A DNA stretch of 64,000 nucleotides from the NCBI GenBank assembly GCA_947447525.1, contig CANFJL010000004.1, forward strand, positions 62,001 through 126,000. Reading direction: 5' to 3'. Below, piece after piece: positions 52,685 to 60,614 of the stretch (within the stretch, counting starts at the first letter, position 1; each line of letters begins with the position of its first letter). Origin of the DNA: Flavobacteriales bacterium. Lineage in GTDB: Bacteria; Bacteroidota; Bacteroidia; Flavobacteriales_D; Crocinitomicaceae. The notes beneath the pieces are model-generated. The model searched no databases. It was given only the letters and a program-made list of their open reading frames with translations, and was not told the DNA's origin. Both the position numbers and the translations under genes were made by a program.

Positions 52685-52970
52685 TTTCTATTCTTTTAAT
52701 TAGATCACTTAAGCTCATAACACCACTTTTTCTCCAAACCACTTCTCCTTGCTTAAAAAGCATGAATGTTGGCACGCCCTTTATCTTAAATTGGTCTGCA
52801 ATGGCTGAATTTTTATCTACATCGATTTTAAGGATTCTTATTTTTTCTTTTTGCTTCGCTTTTAGTTGATCCAAAATTGGATGCATGGTCTGACAAGGCC
52901 CGCACCAGGTAGCATAAAAATCGACCAATGTAGGAATGTCTGAAGATATTATTTCTTTGAATTTTGCCAT
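52677..52970 (-). CDS. trxA: Thioredoxin
   Basis: 97 residues, a full thioredoxin fold. VDFYATWCGPCQTMHPIL carries the active CGPC (Cys near 23 and 26), then IRILKIDVDKNSAIADQFKIKGVPTFMLFKQGEVV with the cis-Pro (GVPTF). No signal peptide, so it is cytoplasmic and reduces disulfides of peroxiredoxins and reductases; the peroxiredoxin bcp lies 2 kb away. A -7 box abuts its ATG. Confidence 0.95.
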   Translation of the reverse strand: MAKFKEIISSDIPTLVDFYATWCGPCQTMHPILDQLKAKQKEKIRILKIDVDKNSAIADQFKIKGVPTFMLFKQGEVVWRKSGVMSLSDLIKRIETN

Positions 52971-52974
52971 ACTA

Positions 52975-52982
52975 CAAATTTA
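52975..52982 (-). promoter_or_regulatory. -7 box of trxA
   Basis: Minus-strand TAAATTTG with 4 nt before ATG 52970; a predicted leaderless transcript. Confidence 0.55.
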
Positions 52983-53021
52983 TAGTAATACTTAGAATAG
53001 TTTTGCAACATAGGTAGCAAA

Positions 53022-53050
53022 AAAAAGACCAACTAATTGTTGGTCTTTTT
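53022..53050 (-). terminator. Terminator of the lipoprotein gene at 53071-53775
   Basis: AAAAAGACCAAC (53022-53033) and GTTGGTCTTTTT (53039-53050) form a perfect 12-bp stem over a 5-nt loop. It lies 21 nt beyond the minus-strand stop. The T/A tails on both sides make it work in either direction. Confidence 0.85.
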
Positions 53051-53070
53051 GAGATTTAATTCAATAAATA

Positions 53071-53775
53071 TTATTGTTTGTCATAAATAGCAACACAAGT
53101 ACCGTTACCACCAATTAATGGAGTAGTATTGTCATAAGTGTACGTTATTTGGAATTGCGTAGCAGTAGCATTCATAGTTCCAATTCCTGAGAATATAATA
53201 TCACCAAGTGTAATATTAATAGTTTGATTAGGAATAGATATTGCAGCGCCATTTACAGTTCCTGTTGCTGTTCCACCTACTACATTAAACATATTGTCAA
53301 TTGATATTCCATTGGCGCCAGCGCCTGCACTAATAACAGGGGAAGTAGATAATGGAAAAGTTGTACCCGAACAAGTGCTAGATACTGCCCAAGTTGGACT
53401 TGTCCAATTGGAAGCACCAATTACAACACTTACTTTTCTAGAACCTGTTGTTGTACCATTGGCATTTGTTGCTGCATAATTGATATAGTAAACTCCAGTT
53501 TGTGTCTTATCAAAACTTGCTGAATCTGTAGAAACAACAACACTTGACCCATCTTTATTTACTGCTGTAGCCCCAGCATCACTATAAGCTCCTCCAACAT
53601 TAATGGTCATTTGAGCTTGGCCATTGATGGTTAAAAATGGTTTGTAAAGACAAGATCCATCATCTTTTTTTGCTTTTTGATTTTGATTTACTGCGCTTGG
53701 GTCGGTACATCCTTTCTTCTTACAAGATGTCAAGGCTATTGTTAAAATAGCGAGTGTAAAAAATACTTTCTTCAT
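53071..53775 (-). CDS. DUF5011-type lipoprotein
   Basis: 234 residues. Lipoprotein signal with Cys 18 (ALTSC). A short C-T-D-P-S-A-V-N-Q-N-Q-K-A motif ending DDGSCLY follows at about 22-45. The middle (about 46-118) is an Ig-like DUF5011 domain (INVGGAYSDAGATAVNKDG, VYYINYAATNANGTTTGSRKVSVVI split). The last 110 residues are a beta domain (SPTWAVSSTCSGTTFPLS to the end) that I do not recognise. It is predicted to sit at the surface. It has its own promoter and terminator. Confidence 0.78.
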   Translation of the reverse strand: MKKVFFTLAILTIALTSCKKKGCTDPSAVNQNQKAKKDDGSCLYKPFLTINGQAQMTINVGGAYSDAGATAVNKDGSSVVVSTDSASFDKTQTGVYYINYAATNANGTTTGSRKVSVVIGASNWTSPTWAVSSTCSGTTFPLSTSPVISAGAGANGISIDNMFNVVGGTATGTVNGAAISIPNQTINITLGDIIFSGIGTMNATATQFQITYTYDNTTPLIGGNGTCVAIYDKQ

Positions 53776-53789
53776 AGTTTCTTTTTTAT

Positions 53790-53797
53790 CAAATATA
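53790..53797 (-). promoter_or_regulatory. -7 box of the DUF5011 lipoprotein gene
   Basis: Minus-strand TATATTTG, a perfect TAnnTTTG, 14 nt upstream of ATG 53775. Confidence 0.5.
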
Positions 53798-53827
53798 ATA
53801 GATAATTATTTTTAATCCAATAAAATA

Positions 53828-53860
53828 AAAAAAAAGGCACTTGATCAAGTGCCTTTTTTA
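53828..53860 (-). terminator. recA terminator
   Basis: GGCACTTGA (53836-53844) is followed at once by its complement TCAAGTGCC (53845-53853), flanked by A and T tracts, 17 nt beyond the recA stop. The palindrome is perfect over 18 bp. Confidence 0.85.
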
Positions 53861-53876
53861 GAGATTAAAAATTAAT

Positions 53877-54929
53877 TTAATCTTGTAATATTAATTCTTG
53901 AGCTTTCGGATTACTTAAGGCTTCTTTTATCTTAGCTTCTAATTCATCTGCTAGTTGAGGGTTATCTATCAAAATTGATTTTATGGAATCTCGACCTTGA
54001 CCTAATCTAGTTTCCCCATAAGAAAACCATGACCCGCTCTTTTTTAAAATATTTAAATCTACTCCTAAATCTATAATTTCACCTACTTTAGAGATCCCAG
54101 CACCGTAAAGAACATCAAATTCAGCCTTTCTAAATGGTGGCGCCATTTTATTCTTCACCACCTTAACTTTTACTCTATTTCCAACGATTTCTTCTCCATC
54201 TTTAATTTGTGTTGCACGACGGATATCGATTCTAACCGATGAATAAAATTTTAATGCATTTCCACCAGTAGTAGTTTCTGGATTTCCAAACATCACACCA
54301 ATTTTATCTCTCAATTGGTTGATGAAAATACAACAACAACCTGCTTTATTGATAGAGCCAGTTAGTTTTCTTAATGCTTTTGACATTAATCTTGCTTGTA
54401 ATCCCATTTGAGAATCTCCCATCTCACCTTCAATTTCAGCTTTAGGTGTTAATGCAGCCACGGAGTCAATTACAATAAGATCGATAGCTCCTGAGCGAAT
54501 TAAATTATCTGCGATTTCTAAAGCTTGCTCCCCGTTGTCAGGTTGAGAAATCAATAAATTGGCAATGTCTACTCCAAGATTTTGAGCGTAAAACTGATCA
54601 AATGCATGCTCTGCATCTATAAAGGCTGCTATTCCACCTTGTTTTTGAACTTCTGCTATCGCATGAATAGCTAATGTTGTTTTACCGGAAGATTCTGGGC
54701 CATATATTTCAACCACCCTACCTTTTGGGTAACCGTTAATTCCTAAAGCTAAATCAAGCGTAATAGATCCTGTTGGGATTACTTCTACTTTTTCTACTGG
54801 ACTGTCACCTAATTTCATAACTGACCCCTTTCCAAAAGTTTTGTCTAGCTTTTCCATAGTGAGTTGGAGCGCTTTTAATTTTTCAATATTAACTTCTTTC
54901 CTTTCCATAGTGTTCTTTTTTTCTTTCAT
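53877..54929 (-). CDS. recA: Recombinase RecA
   Basis: 350 residues from ATG 54929. Walker [15 protein letters not shown], Walker [11 protein letters not shown], the L1/L2 loops ([22 protein letters not shown] split; [21 protein letters not shown] split), and the C-terminal DNA-binding part are all complete. It catalyses strand exchange and LexA cleavage. Two starts are possible, ATG 54929 and ATG 54908; the first is 15 nt behind a perfect -7 box and is preferred. The longer TTG frame to 54983 is rejected because it runs through the promoter. Confidence 0.97.
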   Translation of the reverse strand: MKEKKNTMERKEVNIEKLKALQLTMEKLDKTFGKGSVMKLGDSPVEKVEVIPTGSITLDLALGINGYPKGRVVEIYGPESSGKTTLAIHAIAEVQKQGGIAAFIDAEHAFDQFYAQNLGVDIANLLISQPDNGEQALEIADNLIRSGAIDLIVIDSVAALTPKAEIEGEMGDSQMGLQARLMSKALRKLTGSINKAGCCCIFINQLRDKIGVMFGNPETTTGGNALKFYSSVRIDIRRATQIKDGEEIVGNRVKVKVVKNKMAPPFRKAEFDVLYGAGISKVGEIIDLGVDLNILKKSGSWFSYGETRLGQGRDSIKSILIDNPQLADELEAKIKEALSNPKAQELILQD

Positions 54930-54944
54930 TTTCCTTTTTTTATA

Positions 54945-54952
54945 CAAATGTA
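54945..54952 (-). promoter_or_regulatory. -7 box of the recA promoter
   Basis: Minus-strand TACATTTG, a perfect TAnnTTTG, 15 nt ahead of ATG 54929. No known LexA-type site was recognised around it. Confidence 0.5.
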
Positions 54953-54986
54953 TTTCGGTAGACCGTAAACTATTTACGATCAAATT

Positions 54987-55445
54987 TTATAATTTAAATA
55001 ATTGATAAATTTCATTGACATGGTCTTTCGTATTTGGCTTAGTTATTACACCAACTACAATACCTTCTTCATCGATTAGAAAAGTCGTTCTGTGAATACC
55101 ATCGTATATTTTACCCATAAATTTTTTCTCACCCCAAACACCAAAAGCATTTATAATTTCTTTGGAATGATCAGCAATTAGCTGAAAAGGGAGTTGATAC
55201 TTATTGGTAAATTTTAAATGTGAGGCTTCTGAATCAGCGCTAATACCGATGATTTGAATTTCTTTCTCCATTAATTCTGCATAGCTGTCTCTAATGTTAC
55301 AAGCTTGAGTAGTGCAACCAGGAGTATCGTCTTTAGGATAAAAATATATTACTGTCTTTTTACCTAAGAAGGATTTGAAATCTACTTGCTTGCCATTTTG
55401 ATCTGTACCACTTAATAAGGGTATTGTGTTTCCGATTTTAATCAT
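54987..55445 (-). CDS. bcp: Thioredoxin-dependent thiol peroxidase (Bcp/PrxQ type)
   Basis: 152 residues. FYPKDDTPGCTTQACNIRDSYAEL carries the peroxidatic Cys (about 45) and the resolving Cys (about 50) in PGCTTQAC. ISADSEASHLKFTNKYQLPFQLIAD and the C-terminal half match PrxQ/BCP. It reduces hydrogen and alkyl peroxides with thioredoxin; trxA is nearby. It is upstream of recA in the same direction, but recA has its own -7 box. Confidence 0.94.
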   Translation of the reverse strand: MIKIGNTIPLLSGTDQNGKQVDFKSFLGKKTVIYFYPKDDTPGCTTQACNIRDSYAELMEKEIQIIGISADSEASHLKFTNKYQLPFQLIADHSKEIINAFGVWGEKKFMGKIYDGIHRTTFLIDEEGIVVGVITKPNTKDHVNEIYQLFKL

Positions 55446-55550
55446 TGTTTAAAAATTAATCTTTATTATGATGTAATATTAATCAAAAATAAATATAAAT
55501 ACTAAACAATGAACATTTTAATTAAAAAAAAGTTTTTTCTTAAAACAAAT

Positions 55551-58232
55551 TTAATTCCCAGACACTTCAATAAGTGGACTTAAATTAGCAATCAAGTCAT
55601 CATATCTTTGCTTTAAAGCTTTTTTGATATTCATTGCTTCATAAGCCTTTGCTGTTTCATCTTCTGAAATTTGAAGCTCCAATGATGCAGATTTATCACT
55701 TAATACACTAATATTATATTCTATGGCTCCAGATAGATACCATTTGACATACATATTTCCACTTGCGGTAAGATAGCTGTATACTGCTAAAGATTTTTCC
55801 ATTAAATCAATATCTTGTCTGGTAATGAAATAAGTGTAGGAGAGCATCCCTCTTAATTGGTCATAGTTATTTAATTTTCCACTTAAATTCAAATTCTCTA
55901 AAAATTGGTAATCTTGAACTTCCCCAAATCTCGAATAAACTTCAGAAATTGCTACATTCAATCCATTGATATTTTGTTTTTCAAGACTTCTAGCAAAATT
56001 CATTACTTCTACAGAGTCTAAATCTGCCAAGCTGCTCAAAGCAGCACTTACAACAATAAATGATGGATCTTCTTGGATAATTGATTTTAAAATATCAATA
56101 CTTGGTCCTGAATTACCTTTAGAGAATCGTGAAAAAGCTGATACTGCTTTAGTTCTTACAACTGCTTTAGAATCTTTTCGAGAAATTTCTATAATTTGAT
56201 TTTGCAATTCATCTGCAATATCCCCTGTTGGCAATAAGGAAATATCTAAAGCTTTTTGTCGTATGTCCCAAAATGGATCATGCATTGCTTGTTTTATTAA
56301 TTCATCACTAGCGCTATTTTTTGTTTTTGAAACTCTGGTAAGGGCCGTCATTCTTGCCTTATAGCGATTAGAATTGTAATATTGATGGATAAATTGATTC
56401 ATGGGTTTATCTTCATAAACTTTAGCAAGTAACATTTGCTCTGCATCAAAAAGAACATTTTTTAATTCACCACTATAACTGAATGTAAAGGATTGCTCCA
56501 AACTGTCTACCGTTATTTTGTGAATTTTTCTCCCTTCATTATCCCATATCGCTACGTTAACAGGTAATTTAAATAGGGGAAAAATATCCAAATTTTGTTT
56601 CTGACTTGTATGAATAGTAACGGTATTGTTGTCATTAATAACCTGAAATGTATGAATTATTGGATGTCCTGAAGATAAAAACCATTGATTAAAAAACCAA
56701 TTTAAATCTTCACCACTTACCTCTTCAAATGCCATTCTTAAATTATGAACTTCAGCAGCTTTATATTTATTGGTTACTAGGTAATTATTAAGTCCATTAA
56801 AAAATGCGTCATCTCCAAGATAAGATCTTAACATATGTAGAATTCTACCTCCTTTATTATAAGAATGACCATCAAACATATCTTCTTTATCAGCATGATC
56901 AAACCAAATCAAGTTGTGATATCCCATCGTGCCCGTTTGATAATAGCCGTCTGCCTCTTGTTCTGCTTGATAATCTGCTTCATCCAAACCGAAATGATGC
57001 TCATCCCATAAATATTGAGAGTAGTTTGCAAAGGATTCATTTAAAGGTAAATTAGCCCAAGATTCACAGGTAACTAAATCTCCGAACCAATGGTGAAAAA
57101 GCTCATGCGCAATGGTAGATTGATCGTTTCCATCCACTAATTCACGTTCGTTCTTGTAAACATAGTCACCAAATATAACGGCTCCAGTATTTTCCATGGC
57201 TCCAGAAACATAGTCTCTAACAACAATTTGCGAATATTTATCCCAAGGAAAATCTACTGAAAGGCGTTCGGAAAAGAATTTTATCATTTCAGGTGTTTCT
57301 CCAAATATTGCTTTTGCATCTTTTTCATAGGCAGGTTCAACATAATAGTTCACCTCCATTTTGGTCCCGTTTTGTCGAGTGTAAGAATCCTTTATCACCT
57401 TAAATTCACCTACCGCCATCATGAACAAATAAGGGGCATGTGGTAAATCTTGTTTCCAATAATCCGTTTTTGTACCGTCTACATTTTGTTTGGTACTCAC
57501 CAGTTTTCCATTGGAAAGGGTAGTATATTTTGAATCAACTGTAATGTACATTTCTTGAGATGACTTGGCATTTGGCGCGTCAATTGTTGGAAACCAAACT
57601 GAATTTGCTTCCGTTTCTCCTTGCGTCCAAATTTGAGGCATTTTATTTTTATCCTCTCCTTTTGGATTGATAAAATACAATCCTTTGTCAGATGTTATTG
57701 CAGCACTGCCGCCAGTGGTTCGCTCATCAGGTTTCGAAACATAGTCGATTACAATCGTAAAGTTCTCTCCTTTTGAATAAATTTTATCCAATTTGATGTT
57801 TAATTTTAAGCTATCAAGATAGGTGTAATTTAAAGGTTTTCCCTTCAGTTCTATTTTGATAATATCCATGCCTTTTGCATCTAGGACAATACTGTCTGAT
57901 GGATAGAAATGTTGTTTGGCAGTAATTGTTGCTCTACCATTCATTCTGGATTGCTCCCAATTAAATTTCACCTCTAATTTGGTATGTACCAAGTCAGTGA
58001 ATAAGGTCCGAGATGGATTATAAATGTCTCTTGTAGCTACATAGGGATCTAAATTCCAGTCTTCCTCGGTCCAATCTTCAAATATTAAAGAGGTGTCTAT
58101 CCCGTAATCATCGAAATCTTCTAGGGTTTCCGCCATAGACAAACCTTCATCGTTAATTTTTGACTTATTGGAATGATTGGCACAACTTGATCCTACAACG
58201 AGCATCAAAAGAAAGAAGTAATATTTATTCAT
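55551..58232 (-). CDS. M1-family aminopeptidase lipoprotein
   Basis: 893 residues. Lipoprotein signal with Cys 17 (GSSC). The N-terminal beta domain (about 65-280) is followed by a catalytic domain: exopeptidase motif GAMEN (344-348), zinc motif HELFHHW (H376, E377, H380) with E399 (NES) as the third ligand, and a Tyr-containing helical region. The C-terminal quarter (about 610-880) is a run of HEAT-like helices (DPFWDIRQKALDIS, DSKAVVRTKAVSAFSRF). It removes N-terminal residues from peptides, presumably in the periplasm. Confidence 0.94.
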   Translation of the reverse strand: MNKYYFFLLMLVVGSSCANHSNKSKINDEGLSMAETLEDFDDYGIDTSLIFEDWTEEDWNLDPYVATRDIYNPSRTLFTDLVHTKLEVKFNWEQSRMNGRATITAKQHFYPSDSIVLDAKGMDIIKIELKGKPLNYTYLDSLKLNIKLDKIYSKGENFTIVIDYVSKPDERTTGGSAAITSDKGLYFINPKGEDKNKMPQIWTQGETEANSVWFPTIDAPNAKSSQEMYITVDSKYTTLSNGKLVSTKQNVDGTKTDYWKQDLPHAPYLFMMAVGEFKVIKDSYTRQNGTKMEVNYYVEPAYEKDAKAIFGETPEMIKFFSERLSVDFPWDKYSQIVVRDYVSGAMENTGAVIFGDYVYKNERELVDGNDQSTIAHELFHHWFGDLVTCESWANLPLNESFANYSQYLWDEHHFGLDEADYQAEQEADGYYQTGTMGYHNLIWFDHADKEDMFDGHSYNKGGRILHMLRSYLGDDAFFNGLNNYLVTNKYKAAEVHNLRMAFEEVSGEDLNWFFNQWFLSSGHPIIHTFQVINDNNTVTIHTSQKQNLDIFPLFKLPVNVAIWDNEGRKIHKITVDSLEQSFTFSYSGELKNVLFDAEQMLLAKVYEDKPMNQFIHQYYNSNRYKARMTALTRVSKTKNSASDELIKQAMHDPFWDIRQKALDISLLPTGDIADELQNQIIEISRKDSKAVVRTKAVSAFSRFSKGNSGPSIDILKSIIQEDPSFIVVSAALSSLADLDSVEVMNFARSLEKQNINGLNVAISEVYSRFGEVQDYQFLENLNLSGKLNNYDQLRGMLSYTYFITRQDIDLMEKSLAVYSYLTASGNMYVKWYLSGAIEYNISVLSDKSASLELQISEDETAKAYEAMNIKKALKQRYDDLIANLSPLIEVSGN

Positions 58233-58331
58233 AATAAAATTAATTTGTTACAAAAATGCCGAAATATTTCGATTAAACAACGCAAGAACTCAAAAATGGG
58301 ACACTAATATTTTCTCGAGCTTAAATTTATT

Positions 58332-58339
58332 TAATTTTG
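58332..58339 (+). promoter_or_regulatory. -7 box of the pgk promoter
   Basis: TAATTTTG, a perfect TAnnTTTG, 17 nt upstream of ATG 58356. Confidence 0.5.
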
Positions 58340-58355
58340 TCTAAAATTCATTAGA

Positions 58356-59549
58356 ATGAAATTCTTAAATAATTACAATTTTAAAAATAAAAAAGTCCTT
58401 TTAAGGGTTGATTTCAATGTTCCTTTAGACAAAGAAACGGGAGAAGTAACGGATGATAAACGCATAAAAGCAGCTCTACCAACAATAAATTACATATTAG
58501 ATCAAGGGGGCGCTCTTATCTTACTCTCTCATTTTGGTCGTCCAAAAGAAGGTAAAGAAGATAAATATTCCTTAAGTCAAATTCTTCCATGTTTGGAAAA
58601 ATGTATCGGAAAAGAAGTGTTTTTCTCACCTGATTGTATAGGGGATAGCGCAAAACAAATGTCGGATTCCTTGCTTCCAGGACAAGTATTATTACTGGAG
58701 AATGTCCGATTTTATAAGGAAGAAACGCAAGGGGACCTCCATTTCGCTCAAGAACTAGCAAGTTTAGGAGATTGTTTTGTTAACGATGCTTTCGGAGCAG
58801 CTCATCGTGCGCATGCGAGTACGACTCAAATAGCCTCTTTTTTCCCAGATGATAAAATGATGGGTTTTTTAATGCAGGGTGAGATTGATAATGCGAATAA
58901 AATCATGCAATCTACAGCGCATCCATTTACTGCAATTGTTGGGGGAGCCAAGGTTTCCGATAAAATATTAATTGTAGAGAATTTACTTTTGAAAGCAGAC
59001 AATATTATTATTGGTGGAGGCATGGCCTACACTTTTTTTAAAGCAATGGGTGGCGAAATTGGAAATTCTCTTTGCGAAACAGATCGTTTGGAGACTTGTT
59101 TGTCGATCTTATCTCAAGCAAAAGAACGAGGAGTGTCCATTTATTTGCCTATTGATTCTATAATCGCTGATCAATTTTCAGCAACAGCAAACATACAAAA
59201 TAGTCCGAGTGATGCTATTCCACAAAATTGGATGGCCTTAGATATTGGTGTCAAAGCATGTATTGATTTTGAAACTGTTTTATTGAATAGTAAAACGATT
59301 CTTTGGAATGGTCCAATGGGTGTTTTTGAGATGGAGGCTTTTGAAAATGGCACTAAATCAGTTGCATACGCAGTAGCAAAAGCAACAAAAGCCGGTGCCT
59401 TTTCATTAATAGGCGGGGGTGATAGTGCCGCTGCAATAATGAAGTTTGGATTAGAAGATGAGGTTAGTTATGTAAGTACAGGAGGAGGTGCCTTATTAGA
59501 ATATTTTGAAGGGAAACAGCTGCCTGGATTACTGGCTTTAGAAAACTAA
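58356..59549 (+). CDS. pgk: Phosphoglycerate kinase
   Basis: 397-residue glycolytic enzyme that makes ATP from 1,3-bisphosphoglycerate. KKVLLRVDFNVPLDKETGEV, LSHFGRPKEG, LLENVRFYKEE, FVNDAFGAAHRAHAST, GGAKVSDKI and IIGGGMAYTFF in the N-terminal half, and LWNGPMGVFEM, FSLIGGGDSAAAI, YVSTGGGALLEYFEG at the C-terminus are all present. It is tail-to-tail with gapA, overlapping by 4 nt, unlike the common gap-pgk operon. Confidence 0.97.
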   Translation: MKFLNNYNFKNKKVLLRVDFNVPLDKETGEVTDDKRIKAALPTINYILDQGGALILLSHFGRPKEGKEDKYSLSQILPCLEKCIGKEVFFSPDCIGDSAKQMSDSLLPGQVLLLENVRFYKEETQGDLHFAQELASLGDCFVNDAFGAAHRAHASTTQIASFFPDDKMMGFLMQGEIDNANKIMQSTAHPFTAIVGGAKVSDKILIVENLLLKADNIIIGGGMAYTFFKAMGGEIGNSLCETDRLETCLSILSQAKERGVSIYLPIDSIIADQFSATANIQNSPSDAIPQNWMALDIGVKACIDFETVLLNSKTILWNGPMGVFEMEAFENGTKSVAYAVAKATKAGAFSLIGGGDSAAAIMKFGLEDEVSYVSTGGGALLEYFEGKQLPGLLALEN

Positions 59550-60535
59550 ACTAGTTTCACTAAATCAATTAATCTGTTAGAATACCCTGTCTCATTATCA
59601 TACCAGCCAACAACTCTAATTAAGTTATTAAATACTGTGGTGAGTTCTGCGTCGAATAAACAGCTGTCCTTACATCCAATTACATCTACGGAAACAATTG
59701 GATCTTCAGTATAAGCTAAGATTCCTTTCAAAGGTCCTTCTGCAGCATGCTTCATGGCAGCATTAATTTCTTCAACACTTGTTTTTTGATTGGTTACGAT
59801 GGTCAACTCTGTCATGGAACCATTACAAACAGGAACTCTAACACTTCCTCCAGTCATTTTTCCTTTCAATGCAGGGAAAATCATCGTAATTGCTTTCGCT
59901 GCACCTGTAGAAGTTGGGATAATAGAGTTTGCTGCCGCACGCGCTCTTCTTAAGTCTTTGTGAGGTGAATCGTGCAATCTTTGATCTGAGGTATAACTAT
60001 GAACCGTTGAAATGTATCCAACTTCTATTGGAAATAGCTCCTGTAAAATTTTGATCATTGGAGCAGCATTATTCGTAGTACAAGAAGCGTTGGAAATAAT
60101 TAAATCTGAAGAATCAAGCTCATGCTCATTTACTCCAATTACAATTGTTTTTATATCAGGATCTGAAGCCGGAGCAGACAATATTACTTTTTGGACTCCT
60201 TTCTGTAGGTGTTTTGAAGCAGCATCTTTAGTCAAAAATAATCCCGTTGCCTCAATAACATGACTTACATTAAAATCGGACCAAGGAATATTTTGAGGGT
60301 CTTTATGTTGGGTGAAAACAATTTTTTTTCCATTTTCAAAAGACAGTGTATTACCATCAATGCTAAAATTTAATTGTAACTGCCCATGAATACTATCATA
60401 TTTTAATAAATGAGCCAGAGTTTTTGCATCTGCAAGATCATTAATTAATGCAACATCGATGGTCGGATCCATTAAAGCAATGCGGGTAAAACATCTTCCA
60501 ATTCTCCCGAAACCATTTACCCCAACTACTTTCAT
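59546..60535 (-). CDS. gapA: Glyceraldehyde-3-phosphate dehydrogenase, type I
   Basis: 329 residues from ATG 60535. VVGVNGFGRIGRCFTR binds NAD, LIISNASCTTNNAAPMIK carries the catalytic Cys, HSYTSDQRLHDSPHKDLRRARAAANSIIPTSTGAAKAI (split) binds phosphate, and WYDNETGYSNRLIDLV closes the fold. It oxidises glyceraldehyde 3-phosphate to 1,3-bisphosphoglycerate. Asp after the Rossmann motif (NDL) favours NAD over NADP. The upstream TTG frame begins next to a -7 box and is rejected. Confidence 0.97.
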   Translation of the reverse strand: MKVVGVNGFGRIGRCFTRIALMDPTIDVALINDLADAKTLAHLLKYDSIHGQLQLNFSIDGNTLSFENGKKIVFTQHKDPQNIPWSDFNVSHVIEATGLFLTKDAASKHLQKGVQKVILSAPASDPDIKTIVIGVNEHELDSSDLIISNASCTTNNAAPMIKILQELFPIEVGYISTVHSYTSDQRLHDSPHKDLRRARAAANSIIPTSTGAAKAITMIFPALKGKMTGGSVRVPVCNGSMTELTIVTNQKTSVEEINAAMKHAAEGPLKGILAYTEDPIVSVDVIGCKDSCLFDAELTTVFNNLIRVVGWYDNETGYSNRLIDLVKLV

Positions 60536-60545
60536 TTTTTTATTG

Positions 60546-60553
60546 CAAAAATA
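60546..60553 (-). promoter_or_regulatory. -7 box of the gapA promoter
   Basis: Minus-strand TATTTTTG, a perfect TAnnTTTG, 10 nt ahead of ATG 60535. Confidence 0.55.
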
Positions 60554-60614
60554 CAAAAAACTGATCTTTACACATTAAAAAAGAAAATAAGAATTTTTTA
60601 TAGCGCAAATATTT

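Noticed and set aside
54930..54983. N-terminal extension of RecA to a TTG at 54983
   Set aside because: The extension would run through the -7 box and is not homologous to any RecA N-terminus.
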